From contig JAGFBZ010000369.1 of NCBI GenBank assembly GCA_018398805.1, positions 124,001-188,000 on the forward strand: a stretch of DNA of 64,000 bases. Direction: 5' to 3'. This stretch comes from Hirundichthys speculiger. Lineage: Eukaryota > Chordata > Actinopteri > Beloniformes > Exocoetidae. A program made the translations under genes and the position numbers. Position 1 is the stretch's first letter, and each line of letters starts with the position of its first letter. The notes beneath the pieces were generated by a model that was not told the DNA's origin, did not search any database, and saw nothing but the letters and a program-made list of their open reading frames with translations. Positions 1-11,464 of this stretch are shown piece after piece.

Positions 1-116
1 ATGATCACAGTTCCATCAGAGCTTTAGTAAAGTTAACATGACATTACAATAGAGTTACAGTAGAGTTACGGGACAGTTACGGTAGAGATTTAGTCAGGTT
101 AAAGAAGGGTTAAAGT
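1..116. repeat. Fragment of a long-period gttac-rich tandem repeat
   Basis: This segment matches 1313-1430 and 1440-1570 almost base for base (the 'ccatcagagctttagtaaag' block followed by several gttac motifs). It is the left part of a tandem repeat of roughly 120-140 bp that was split by the transposon at 117-1287. Confidence 0.8.
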
Positions 117-1287
117 TAGGGGTCCTCCGATCAGGGTTTTTGGGGCCGATCACCGATCACCGAAATCAATATCGGCCGATCCGATACCGATCACCGATTG
201 TATTTATTTCCCTTTGTTTCTTGCTGTCTTAGACCTTTTCGACTTGAAAATTGTGGACATGCGCCCCCTAGTGGCTCCGCCATAAACTGGAGTGTGCGGT
301 GCTCCACCAACTAACCCAAACACAGCAGCGTGGAGCATTTGTTACGGATAACGCAGACATGTCTTGGATTGATGATGTTAGGCAGTGGCCTCCAGTTACA
401 GATGAAGGTAGTTTATCGCTGTTTTTAATGAATGGTTATGGAAATAGCATGATCTATTCCAATAATCAAACACTAAAAACTGTGGAACGCTGCAACGCTG
501 GCTATAACTAACGTCAACAAGCCATAAAGATTATGCTACTGTAACGTTAACGCTAGCGGTAAATTAGGCTATGTGTTAATGTTATATTTAATTTATTTAA
601 TCATTCTCCTAAGTCATTCATTCATTCATTCATTCATTTATAGGCTTGTGCTAGTGCCGAGGGCTACAGTAGCCTCATACTGCTGTTCTTTCGGCCAGAA
701 TCGTCCGGGGCTCTCAGCGAGACTATAAGTAGTACGAGACTGAATGTTAACGAAAACTCACCCGGCTGTATTCATTTGGAACAAAGTTCCTTTCTGTTGA
801 TATTTTTCACCCACGTCTTCCTAACTTCTTGGTTGGCGGTGCGCCCAGGAAATCGGTTGCAAACTGTATGGCTGCAAACAAGGCAGTCTTCATGCAGTAA
901 AGGCTTGTGTATTTCATACTTTCTTCTTCCATTGTTGAATTTTCACGCCATTGTAAATGGCGTGAAAACTGTTCCGTCAGTTTATGACGGAACATGTATT
1001 CCCACTCGACCGACTCGACATTATAAAAATATATATTTGTAGAAAGAGAAAAACACTGGTTAATCTGCGAGCCGGTGAAAGTGTCGCTCTGTAGCACAAC
1101 CCCAGCAATGGCGGACGGGGTACTTCCGGGGGGCTGGCCCGAAACGGTCTATAGACAGTGTATGCGCACAAGAATAGAGCGTTTTTGATCGGCTCTTTTG
1201 ATCGGCTTTAATGACAATTCTGACCGATCCCGATCATATGCATATCGGCCGATCCGATCAGGTCACCGATCGATCGGAGCACCCCTA
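117..1287. mobile_element. Non-autonomous hAT-type DNA transposon
   Basis: The ends are imperfect inverted repeats: taggggtcctccgatc on the left, and its near-complement ending cggagcacccctag on the right. They are flanked by a perfect 8-bp target duplication, gttaaagt, at 109-116 and 288-295 past 1000 (1288-1295). An 8-bp duplication and TAGGG-type ends are hAT features. Subterminal cgatc/ccgatc motifs are dense at both ends. No transposase frame is seen; internal open frames are short. It sits inside the gttac tandem repeat. Confidence 0.85.
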
Positions 1288-1620
1288 GTTAAAGTCCAGT
1301 TAGTATACGATTCATGATTACAGTTCCATCAGAGCTTTAGTAAAGTTACCATGACATTACAATAGAGTTACAGTAGAGTTACAGGACAGTTACGGTAGAG
1401 ATTTAGTCAGGTTAAAGAAGCGTTAAAGTCCAGTTAGTAAATGATTCATGATCACAGTTCCATCAGAGCTTTAGTAAAGTTAACATGACATTACAATAGT
1501 TACAGGACAGTTACGGTAGAGTTTTAGTCAGGTTAAAGAAGGGTTAAAGTCCAGTTATGATACGATTCATGATCACAGTTCCATCAGAGCTTTCGTAAAG
1601 CTACCATTACACTCTGGTTG
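1288..1620. repeat. Tandem repeat, about 120-140 bp unit
   Basis: Two to three tandem copies continue the block interrupted at 117. Each contains 'catgatcacagttccatcag' followed by gttac-rich sequence. Confidence 0.8.
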
Positions 1621-1699
1621 TTACAGTAAGTTACTGGACAGTGATAGTAGTTACATTTCTGTTACAGAAGAGTTGCTAAGGAGTTACAGTAGAATTACT

Positions 1700-2745
1700 G
1701 GAGTAATTAAAGTAGAATTACAGTACAGTAGTTATAGTGGAGTTACAGAAGAGTTACAATAAAGTTACAGTTAAGGTATAGTATAGTTACAGAAGAGTTA
1801 GTCCAGAGTTACTAAAGGGTTACAGTAAAGGTGTAGTATAGTTACAGAAGAGTTAGTGTAGAGTTACTAAAGGGTTACAGTAAAGGTGTAGTATAGTTAC
1901 AGAGGAGTTAGTCTAGAGTTACTAAAAGTTTACAGTAAAGGTGGAGCATAGTTACAGAAGAGTTAGTCTAGAGTTACTAAAGGGTTACAGTAAAGGTGTA
2001 GTATAGTTACAGAAGAGTTAGTGTAGAGTTACTAAAGGGTTACAGTAAAGTTGTAGTATAGTTACAGAAGAGTTAGTCTAGAGTTACTAAAGGGTTACAG
2101 TAAAGGTGTAGTATAGTTACAGAAGAGTTAGTCTAGAGTTACTAAAGGGTTACAGTAAAGGTGTAGCATAGTTACAGAAGAGTTAGTCTAGAGTTACTAA
2201 AGGGTTACAGTAAAGGTGTAGCATAGTTACAGAAGAGTTAGTCTAGAGTTACTAAAGGGTTACAGTAAAGAGTAGTACGAGAGTAGGGTACAGTTACTAA
2301 AAGGTAGTTACAGTAAAGTAGTAGTTACATAGTACAGAAGAGTAGTAGTCTAGAGTAGAGTTACTAAAGGGTTACAGTAAAGGTGTAGTATAGTTACAGA
2401 AGAGTTAGTCTAGAGTTACTAAAGGGTTACAGTAAAGGTGTAGTATAGTTACAGAAGAGTTAGTCTAGAGTTACTAAAGGGTTACAGTAAAGGTGTAGCA
2501 TAGTTACAGAAGAGTTAGTCTAGAGTTACTAAAGGGTTACAGTAAAAGTGTAGTATAGTTACAGAAGAGTTAGTCTAGAGTTACTAAAGGGTTACAGTAA
2601 AGGTGTAGCATAGTTACAGAAGAGTTAGTCTAGAGTTACTAAAGGGTTACAGTAAAGGTGTAGTATAGTTACAGAAGAGTTAGTCTAGAGTTACTAAAGG
2701 GTTACAGTAAAGGTAAAGTATAGTCATAGAGGAGTGACTGAGGTA
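1700..2745. repeat. Minisatellite, 55-bp unit
   Basis: About 17 copies of a 55-bp unit containing gttactaaagggttacag and gttacagaagagttagtc. The unit is built from degenerate gttac-type subrepeats. One stretch (2270-2355) is scrambled relative to the rest. It lies downstream of the bnipl stop codon. Confidence 0.9.
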
Positions 2746-2979
2746 GAGCTAAGTTACTGGAGGGTTTAAGCAGAGTTACTAGACAGTTATAATAGTTATG
2801 GTGGAGTTATAGAAGAGTTACAGAGGATTTATATTAAGAGTTATTATAGTGTTAAAGTAGAGAAAAATCAGGTGTTGGCCAAAGAGGGAGAAAATCATAT
2901 TTTTCATTTTTAGGCCCTACAATAGAGTTTCAGTAGAGTCTCAGTGGACTCAGCAGCAGGACCAGTAGAATAGTGGAGC

Positions 2980-3082
2980 TTACTGGCGGATGGGATCTGG
3001 GATCTGCAGTCTGTCTGTGGGGATGAACTCGGACAGCTGCTGAAGATTCTGAATGAAGCGGATCTTCCTGCTGAACTTGTCG
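2980..3082 (-). CDS. bnipl: bnipl terminal exon
   Basis: Encodes SDKFSRKIRFIQNLQQLSEF and IPDPIRQ, then TAA at 2982-2980. KFSxKIRF is the conserved end of the BCH domain. The preceding intron (3083-5627) is filled with repeats. Confidence 0.9.
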
Positions 3083-6000
3083 CTGTGGATGACAGGTGAC
3101 AGTAAACAGGAAACAGAGGTGACTCAGAACCTTTGGTCATTCACAGAAACTCTCAAAGTCTTGTTTTCTTTCTTCCTGGGGACGCTCCTCCTTCTACCCA
3201 GAAACTTCTTTCATTCAGACTAAATGGTGAGCAGTTGGGAGCTTTTAAGCTGTGAAGGCATCTGTAAATTAATGATCTTCCAACACTGCTGTGACTCATT
3301 AGAGTCAATAGTTTACCTGATTCTGGTCACATGAGTCCAGGTGTGAATAGCTGTGAAAGTCTGGGTGGAGATTCAAGGCTGTATTGAAGGTGTTTGATAG
3401 GTAGAAACCTGAGACCTCCTCCTCTATTTAATGTTGATTTCTCATCTTTGACATAAATGGCTTCTTCTAGTCCTTTAAACCATATGTCTTCTCAGTCCAA
3501 AATGTGGACATTATGCCCTCAAAATAATGTCGCCGATCCTGCAGATGAGGTGGATGTGGATCTGGACCTGATGAGGTGCTGTCCTTTGGTGGTCTAAGAA
3601 CATGTGCTGGACCTGATGAGGTGCTCTCCTGTGGTGGTCCATGAACCTGTGCTGGTCTATGAACCTTTGCTGGTCTATGAACCTGTGCTGGTCTATGACC
3701 TGTGCTGGTCTATGACTTTGGACCTGATGAGGTGCTCTCCTGTACTTGTCCATGAACCTGTGGGTCCATGAACCTGTGCTGGTCTATTAATCTGGACCTG
3801 ATAAGGTGTTCTCCTGCGCTGGTCCATGAACCTGTTCTGGTTTATGATTCTGGACCTGATGAGGTGCTCTCCTGTACTGGTCCATGAACCTGTGCTGGTC
3901 TATGAACCTGTGCTGGTCTATAATTCTGGACCTGATGAGGTGCTCTCCTGTGCTGGTCCATGAACCCGTGCTGGTCTATGAACCTGTGCTGGTCCATGAA
4001 CCCGTGCTGGTCCATGAACCTGTGCTGGTCTATGAACCTGTGCTGATCTATAATTCTGGACCTGATGAGGTGCTCTCCTGCGCTGGTCCATGAACCTGTG
4101 CTGATCTATAATTCTGGACCTGATGAGGTGCTCTCCTGTGCTGGTCCATGAACCTGTGCTGGTCTATAATTCTGGACCTGATGAGGTGCTCTCCTGTAAT
4201 GGTCCATGAACCTGTGCTGGTCTATAATTCTAGACCTGATGAGGTGCTCTCCTGTACTGGTCCATGAACCTGTGCTGGTCCTTGTGTTTGTGCTGTTGTT
4301 GTTTAGTCTCTCTGATGTAAAGGTCCATGGACTACACTTGGACTGCATATACAACACTGCTTTTTTTCTGTTTGGGTGTCTTGTCTTTAAGGTGAACCAG
4401 TTTTTGAGTGGTGGTGTTGGGTTTGAAGTGGACAGGTGTGCTGTTTTTGGAGAAGATCCCCCAGAGTTTCTCACACTCTCCTGCCACATCAAGAATGAAA
4501 ACATTTTTGTGCTTCTTTTTCATTTCCTCTCTGTTGTGGTACTCTATTGTGTTGCCTGACTTGACAAAAGTCCAGTTTGGGTATCCCAGGTTTGAAGTTC
4601 TGTCTTGATGTGCTTCTGTTCCTTTTCTTTTTCTTCAGTCTTAGAGAGAATGTTCTCAACCAGGATCTCAACCAGAGGAACAGGAGCATCATTACACCAG
4701 ATGAGCCAGACCATTGGTGGAACAGAAGAATGTCTGAGTTCAGACATAAAACCTGACAAATGCTCTTCCATAACTCATCCATGATGAAATACCGGAACCC
4801 GGACAGAAACTTAGACTGGATCCTCGACTGGAACCTAGACTAGAACCTGGACTGAAACCTAGACTGGATCCTGGAGTGGAACCTAGACTAGAACCTGGAC
4901 TGAAACCTGGACTGGGTCCTGGACTGGAAAGACAGCACTTGGTCCCGTTCCAGACCAGCTGCAGATCCAGGTCCAGGTCCCAGTCCAGACTAGATCCAAA
5001 TCTAGACTAGAACCAGGTCCAGACCAGATCAGATTCAGGTTCAGGTCTAGACTCAGATTAGATTCGGGTCTAGACCAAAATTAGGTCCTAGCTCAAATTC
5101 AGGTCCAAATCTTGACTCAGACCAGGCCGAGGCTCAGGCCCAAACTGGATCCAGACAAGATTAGATTTCAGTCCAGGTCTTGGCCAAAAATAGATCTAGG
5201 CCCAGACCAGAACCAGGTCCAGGGCAGACCTGGACTTTGTCTTTGCATGATGGTGTACATCTTTATGATGACCTATGTGTGTGTGAGCAATATGACTTCC
5301 ATAAGATCAGATCCAGGTGCAAGTTTAGGTTCAGACCTAAGCCCAGACCAGATCCAGGTTCAGATGTGGATGGGATCTAGTCTGGTTTGGTCTTGTCTTG
5401 ATTTACATCTGAACCGAGTCTGATCTGATCTGGACATGAATCTAAATCTGGACTTAAGACTTGGTCTGGTCTGGTCTGGAACCGAAATAGGATCTGTGTC
5501 TGGATCTGGATCCAGGTCAAGATCTTGGTTCAGACCTAGATCCACACCAGACCAGCACAGGAACCTGGACTGCAGCAGTACTCTTGCCCTGGTAACCAGT
5601 GAAACCTTGTATGTGTGTGTCACAGACCTGATGAAGGGTTTGACCACCGTGATCAGAGCTTTGATGTACCAGGCTGGATGGACCACCAGAAGCCCCTTCA
5701 GGTCCTTCTTCAACCTGGACACACAAACACTGACATCAGCTCTGTTGTCATGGAAATGATCTCTGCTCTCAGGTACTCCAGTAGGTCTACAGCAGAAGAC
5801 TGGTCGGTATCCACAGACCAACCAGATGGAGGATGGCGTGTGGTATCTCCACCCAGCAGGGGGGTGCTGATGACAGAACTCATCCTACCTTCTGTCGATG
5901 GATGTGTAGCACTGGTGGAGCCATTTGATGGCTGGGAGTTTGTTTCTGGGAGCCATGGCACACAGGTAAACCAGAACGTAGTTCTCCGAGACCATCAGGT

Positions 6001-9000
6001 CCAGAGTCCCCACGATGTACCTGCAGGTGGACAGAGAGACTGAGCTGGGATCCAAGGGGTCAATCTGGGATCTGGACCTGTGAGAACTAAAATCAGGGGC
6101 TCACAAACCTGGATGTTGACCTGGCCTAGTCTATTCTGGTCTAGACCTGGATCTAGTCCAAAACTGGTCTGGAAATTAGATCTAGTCCTGTCAAAGATAG
6201 AATTACGGGCTCACGGACCTGGACCTGGTCTGGATTTAGACTGGATATGAATGTAGTGTGTACCTGGTTTAATATGATCTTATCTGGACAATAAACCAAG
6301 TTCTTTCAAAGTTGAAATCAAAGACTCACAGACCCAGATTTCAGGTCTGACAGGACCTGAACCTACATCTAGACCTAGACCTAGACCTGGTCTAGTTTTA
6401 CTCTGGTCTGGACCTGGAACCTTGACCTAGATCTTGACTGGACCTGGTTTAGTCTGGTCTGAATCTGGACTTGGATCTGGCCTAATCTTATTTTGTTTGT
6501 CAGAATCTGGTCTGTGAGAGCTGAAATCAGACCCAACGCACCTGAACAGGTGGTCCATCACATACTCATAGTCCTCCACCGTGTTTTCTGGCAGGTAACA
6601 GGAAGTAAACAATATGATGGCATTCATGCCGTCCCCATAATAACCTGATAAGAAGAAAAACAGGCTCAGATGTGTTTCAGGTGTGTCTCAGATGTATCTC
6701 AGGTGTGTGTCAGTTGTGTTTCATGTGTTTCAGATGTATGTCAGATGTATCTCGGGTGTGTTAGATGTGTTTCAGGTGTGTCTCAGTTGGGTGTCAGGTG
6801 ATTCCTCTGACCTCCGTGTGACAGGACCTGCAGGTACGGCTCCAGGACACTCATGTTGACATGGTATTCGTGTCCAGAGATGGTAAACCTTCTCCAACGA
6901 CGCCCCTCGTTGTCCAGCCGGTCCAGCTCCATGAGACCCTCTGAGTGCTCCGTTGGGCTCCTAGCCACGCCTACAGCTCCACCCTTCCCCAGGCGAGGAA
7001 GGTCATCTATCAGAGAGAGAGAGGGTGCAGGTGTCATCTGGGAGGCGGGACATCTGAAGATACGCTGGAGGATATCTGTCTCACCCTCCCACTCCAGGTC
7101 ATGAGTGCTGTCTGGCAGTGTCCCGGTCTCGCTGTCCGACGGCGTCTCCAGTGCCTCCAGGTTGATGTCCAAGGATGGCGTCTCATCCGGAGTCCCTGAC
7201 AGCGCGGCCGCCGAGAAGTTGTCACCGCTTGGGTCGTGGGAGTCGCGACGGCTCAGAGTGAGGCTGAGCGTGGGCGCCACCAGACGCTTCTTAGCCCCAC
7301 CCACTGCTGTACCTGACAGGGCGAGGCTGGTGGGTGGAGCTGAAGGAGAGCAGGGCACCAGACTAATGTTATTATGATACTCATAGATTTAAAGGAGCCG
7401 TTTGTAAGATTATGGCCAAAACTGGTACTGCAGTCACTTTCAAAATACTGTTGAGCGGCGTGTACCCTCCCCCTCCTCCCCGACCAGAGGTTGCCAGGTC
7501 GGCTGCAGAATGCAGCAGGAACGTAGGCTGTCATGGCAAGCGACGAGTCCTACACAGTAAGTTTATTTTCTGTTAATTATATTTAATGCTTTATGAAAGA
7601 TCTTTTCTTTCTTTGATCTTTCGTAACTAGAGGAAATATTTTCCCGTTGAGGCGTTTCGTAACCTGAAAGTTTCGTATGTAGAGGCGTTCGTAAGTAGAG
7701 GTACCACTGTATACCACTGTTACCTTGTCCAAGTAAATTAGCGTTAGCCAAACATTTAGCTATGAATCTTACCTGTCCAGGAGAAAATCTGCAACGTTGG
7801 CGTCTGTCTTCAAATTCTTCTCCGCTTTCAGCCGTCTCCATCTATCAAAAGCATCTCCTATACAAATCCTTGTTTTATTTCGGACCTTGTCACGACGTAA
7901 CTCGGATTCATAACGAGGTCTTTTAGGTTTTGGAAAGCTAGACATTTTTTCATCCAACACGTTCGTAGCGGCTGCTGCGATAAATAGAGCCGAACTGGCA
8001 ACCCGGATGCCGAAACACTACTGACTTCGTGATTGGGAGATAGGTGGAGGGTGGCGCTTCAGGCCAAAACAAAAAATGACAACATCAACATCAGTTGAGG
8101 GCTGCAACTCCTCTTTTTAAACGGGAATATCCTGGCTTGAGTGCTGTTGTCAGTGACATAAGTATTTGAAATGAACATGATTTTTAAATGTCTGTTGACA
8201 TATCGGGATCATTTTATGATTCGTTTTATTAGATCTCTTACATACAGCTCCTTTAAGATTAAAATCTTCTTCTTTTATTATCTTTTACTGTTTGTGGATT
8301 TAGATCCCAGTAGAGTTCAGAGGAGGTAAAACAGGGTTCTGACCTGGTTGTGAGGCGCCCCCTCCTGGACTCTCAGCGTCGTCTGGACCTCCACAGTTCT
8401 CTGGCAGCGGTCTGAACACAGACACAAAACACTTCATGCATAAATAGTTCTGGTAGGGAGGCTGAAGTTCTACTCATACTGACAAGATGGGTTCTGAGGG
8501 TCCATGTCTGTTGGTGGTTCTGGCTGTTCGCGATAACAAAAAAGAAAATCTTTGACTGTTTGTGATGATCTGACGATAAAACATAATCTCATCATCATCT
8601 TTTTCAAAAGTAAGTAGATCCCAAAGAGATTTAAAATGAATAAAAAGTAATAAGCAGTAAACCACCAGAAACTGCAGTTCCTCTACTGACCACTAGAGGC
8701 TGCAGTTCCTCCACTCTTATATATTGGACAAATGGTAAACAGAAGTGCTACAATCATCTTTATCTTCTGCAATATTTTTCATATGATTTAAATTTTTTTC
8801 TTCTGTTATTTCTTCATTTTCCTTTTTTGTCAACATCTTCTTTTCTTTTTTGGTGGTTGACAAACAGCAGAAGTGGTGCTCTACTGCCACCAGGTGGTCT
8901 GGAATGGTAGTTTACGTGCAGCAGTCCTGTTAACATTCCAGGATCCTAGTTTTACTCCAGAACCCCTGCTAGTGGAAACACACCTATTGAAGGTGCAGGA

Positions 9001-10832
9001 TTTTACTTTTGGTCAGCAGTCCAGAGAGTTTCACCAGAATGAAAGTAAAGGTGTAGAAGATGGTGGTGAGACCTGAGATGCTGCTGATTTAGAGACTGTG
9101 GTCCTGAGGAGAAGACAGGAGGCAGAGTTGGAGGCTGGAGTTTGAGTTTAATCCCAGTTGTGAAAGTATATGAACTGTCCACTCATCATCCCTTTATCAT
9201 GTCTGGGGTATGTGAGGGGACAGTGTAAAGGTATTGCCTGTGGACACTGTCCACTTTATGTAACTTCTGAATAATGTTGAGGTGTTCAGACACACCTTCA
9301 GTGTTTGGGCCCAGAGTATTTGTAGCACTTATTATTACAAAGGTACTTCCATTGCACATCTTGGAGTGACATTTTGAAAAATGATTTTAAGTCTGAAAAG
9401 TCCAAAATTGTCTAATTTCTAATTGTTTAAATTAGACTAATTCAAACTTGGCATCCAGAAAGGTGCCTGAGGGAAGAAGATGAAATTTCAGTTATGATGA
9501 CAATGACTTTCACACAAAAAACTGCTAAGATTGGCTTTGTTAAATTCTGCTTGAAAGCATTGTTCATCCAGAAGATCAGCCTCCCATTATCAGTGCTTTC
9601 TGAGTGATGAGGGTCTCAAGACTGTCCACATCAAATACCTAATATGTACCTTTACATTTGAAGCCCACTTGTACTCTTAAGGTAATTCCCTACATTCAGG
9701 CTGAAGCAGGCACGTCACATGTTGCTCCAGAAAGCTCCGTGAAATGAAAGCTGTCGTGATTCATTCTGCTACCAAGATGAATTAGTTCCTCGGGTTTCTG
9801 GTATGTATCTCCCTCCTGCAGCTTCTTCCTTTACAGGATCACTGCAGGCAACTGAGCTTGATGTTGGGTAGTGTCCCAAGCAACTTTAGCTGGCTATAGG
9901 TCAGGGAAAGGTCGTCCTCCATTCAAGAGGAACTTTCCCTTGGCCCCTGGATCACATCTATCCCTGCTGGAGGGTCCACCAGATCTACCTAGAGATCTGC
10001 ATCTGGTCGATCTACATCTACCAGCAACATGTAGACATTGTCTATATCTACCAGATCTTCTAGACCAGTGATTTTCAACCCTGGTCCTCGAGGCACACTA
10101 TCCAGCAGGTTTTAGATGTTTCCCCTTCTTCTTCACACCGTGATACAAGTGGCTGTGTCATCAACAGATGTGTTCAGACTTTGAGGGCAACCTGATAATG
10201 ACCATTAATTAAAATCAGGTGTGTTGAAGCTGGGAAACCTCTAAAACCTGCTGGATAGTGTGCCTCGAGGACCAGGGTTGAAAATCACTGTTCTAGACAA
10301 TGTCTACATGTTTCTGGTAGATTTAGATCTACCCGATCTGAGTCGTAGATCTGAGTCAATCTAGATCCAGATCTGGATCTAGATCTACCAGATGTAGATC
10401 CAGATCTACCAGAGGGTCCAGCAGAGGTGTGCTAGTCCTCATTCCAGATCTTGTTTCGGTAACAGCACCTGAAATGAGGATGTTTGGGTGGAGTTGATCA
10501 CAATGAATGTGAGCTGATGAATATTAGTGTCGTAGGTTAGCAGACTCTAAGGCAGCCAAGCTACAGTCGCCAACACTTGTTCTCAGCAGGACTGCTCGTT
10601 TGTATTTCTAGATGAACCGGGATCAGGCAGAGTCCGCTCCACCACCGTGGCGCTGTGCTGTAAAAAGAGGCTTCAGAAGCTCCCTTCAGAAACCTGTGGA
10701 TGACATCCCAGGGGGCGTGTCCAGTTCTTTCATAGGCTCTATGGGTCGTACCTGGGGAAGCCGTCGTCCTGCCACTCCTCTCTCAGCTCCATGTCCTGGA
10801 TGTTGTGGGGGCCCGATGCCACGGCAGCGGTC
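2980..10832 (-). CDS. bnipl: BNIP2-like BCH-domain protein (BNIPL), eight exons
   Basis: Family proteins bind small GTPases, GAPs and partner proteins through a CRAL-TRIO-like BCH domain and affect cell shape and survival. Exons in transcription order are 10832-10752, 8411-8344, 7339-7085, 7006-6812, 6644-6542, 6020-5889, 5714-5628 and 3082-2980; all junctions are GT-AG and in phase. Counting from the ATG at 10792 gives 327 aa, near human BNIP2 (about 314) and BNIPL (about 357). The N-terminus carries MELREEWQDDGFPRPLPE; the middle has ETPSDSE and LEWEDDLPR; the BCH domain (about residues 150-320) has GRRWRRF, SHGGYYGDGMNAI, SCYLP, QCYTSIDRRLKKDL and VVHPAWYIKAL. ETPSDSE, TSLALSG and SCYLP favour BNIPL over BNIP2. 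A further 5' exon probably exists, because the first exon found is open through an acceptor. It lies downstream of prune on the same strand, as in human 1q21. Confidence 0.93.
3530..4280. repeat. Compound minisatellite in bnipl last intron
   Basis: Mixture of an 18-bp unit (gaacctgtgctggtctat) and a longer block containing ttctggacctgatgaggtgc. Because 18 is divisible by three, open frames run on both strands. Nothing suggests coding. Confidence 0.88.
4281..4790. other. Intronic sequence without recognised features
   Basis: I see no exon or clear mobile element here. Short open frames exist on both strands but none resembles a known family. Confidence 0.5.
4790..5590. repeat. Degenerate cctagac/ccagatc repeat
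   Basis: Poorly conserved 12-24 bp units of the type gaacctagactggatcctgg and aggtccagaccagatc. The same degenerate vocabulary recurs at 6060-6480 in the neighbouring introns. Confidence 0.75.
5628..5714 (-). CDS. bnipl: bnipl exon 7
   Basis: Encodes LKKDLKGLLVVHPAWYIKAL and KPFI, the family's VVHPxWxI segment. Flanked by gtccag/ and /gtctgt. Confidence 0.93.
5889..6020 (-). CDS. bnipl: bnipl exon 6
   Basis: Encodes VGTLDLMVSENYVLVYL and WLHQCYTSIDRR of the BCH domain. Flanked by ctgcag/ and /gtagga. Confidence 0.93.
6060..6480. repeat. Degenerate ctggacctag repeat
   Basis: Irregular copies of tggtctggacctggatctag-type units between bnipl exons 5 and 6, related to the 4790-5590 block. Confidence 0.65.
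6542..6644 (-). CDS. bnipl: bnipl exon 5
   Basis: Encodes YYGDGMNAIILFTSCYLPEN and EDYEYVMDHLF, central BCH-domain motifs. Flanked by atcag/ and /gtgcgt. Confidence 0.93.
6660..6795. repeat. Short caggtgtgtctcagatgt tandem repeat
   Basis: About seven degenerate copies of an 18-20 bp unit immediately downstream (in transcription sense) of bnipl exon 4. Confidence 0.75.
6812..7006 (-). CDS. bnipl: bnipl exon 4, start of BCH domain
   Basis: Begins DDLPRLGKGG after a gatag acceptor and ends SHGG. It contains EGRRWRRF, which opens the BCH domain. Together with exon 3 it rebuilds the WEDDLP motif of the family, which fixes the 78-bp intron between them. Confidence 0.88.
7085..7339 (-). CDS. bnipl: bnipl exon 3
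   Basis: A 255-nt exon containing KKRLVAPTLSLTLS and LETPSDSETG and ending in LEWE. The donor gtgaga follows GAGG. These blocks align with the KLxAPxISLTL and ETPS segments of BNIP2/BNIPL. Confidence 0.88.
7393..8252. mobile_element. TTAA-flanked MITE-like element
   Basis: Inverted ends aggagccgtttgtaag (left) and cttacatacagctcct (right) are bordered by TTAA at 7389-7392 and 8253-8256, the target of piggyBac-type elements. A second element end (gtaagtagaggtaccactgt region, 7660-7720) and a minus-strand frame (7960-7769) reading SELRRDKVRNKTRICIGDAF are inside. That basic frame resembles small ORFs carried by teleost repeats, but I cannot name it. It lies in a bnipl intron. Confidence 0.7.
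8344..8411 (-). CDS. bnipl: bnipl exon 2
   Basis: A 68-nt exon that completes the Arg codon from the previous exon and reads PLPENCGGPDDAESPGGG. PLPE continues the family motif FPxPLPE. Boundaries are cag/accgct and accag/gtcaga. Confidence 0.85.
8415..9830. other. bnipl intron, mostly unassigned
   Basis: 8670-8705 holds a single copy of the 28-bp 'ctctagtggtcagtagagga' monomer described at 18.66 kb (here in reverse). Poly-pyrimidine runs occur at 8785-8860. The remainder shows no exon or repeat I recognise. Confidence 0.5.
9930..10065. repeat. Degenerate agatctacc repeat, left part
   Basis: Irregular agatct/tctaga-rich units; continues at 10299-10420 after the MITE. Confidence 0.6.
10066..10290. 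mobile_element. hAT-type MITE (225 bp)
   Basis: About 48-bp near-perfect inverted repeats (cagtgattttcaaccctggt inwards) and a perfect 8-bp target duplication ttctagac at 10058-10065 and 10291-10298. It has no coding capacity. It has inserted in the agatct-rich repeat of a bnipl intron or just upstream of bnipl. Confidence 0.92.
10299..10420. repeat. Degenerate agatctacc repeat, right part
   Basis: Continuation of the agatct-rich repeat, with many overlapping gatctaga/agatccag motifs. Confidence 0.6.
10752..10832 (-). CDS. bnipl: bnipl exon with probable start codon
   Basis: The exon follows a ctgcag acceptor and ends CCCAG/gtacga. It encodes the conserved EEWQDDGFP block. The likely ATG is at 10792-10790 (MELREEW), matching where BNIP2 begins; in-frame sequence upstream of it leaves open a longer N-terminus from an unseen exon. 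Confidence 0.85.
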
Positions 10833-10849
10833 CTGCAGAGGGACACACG

Positions 10850-11464
<615 letters not shown>

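Noticed and set aside
3511..4093. Repeat peptides of MNLCWS and RAPHQVQ type
   Set aside because: Read-through of an 18-bp minisatellite in the last intron of bnipl.
6783..7358. A single 576-bp bnipl exon
   Set aside because: The frame is open throughout, but the family motif WEDDLP is only restored if 7007-7084 is spliced out with a good GT-AG pair.
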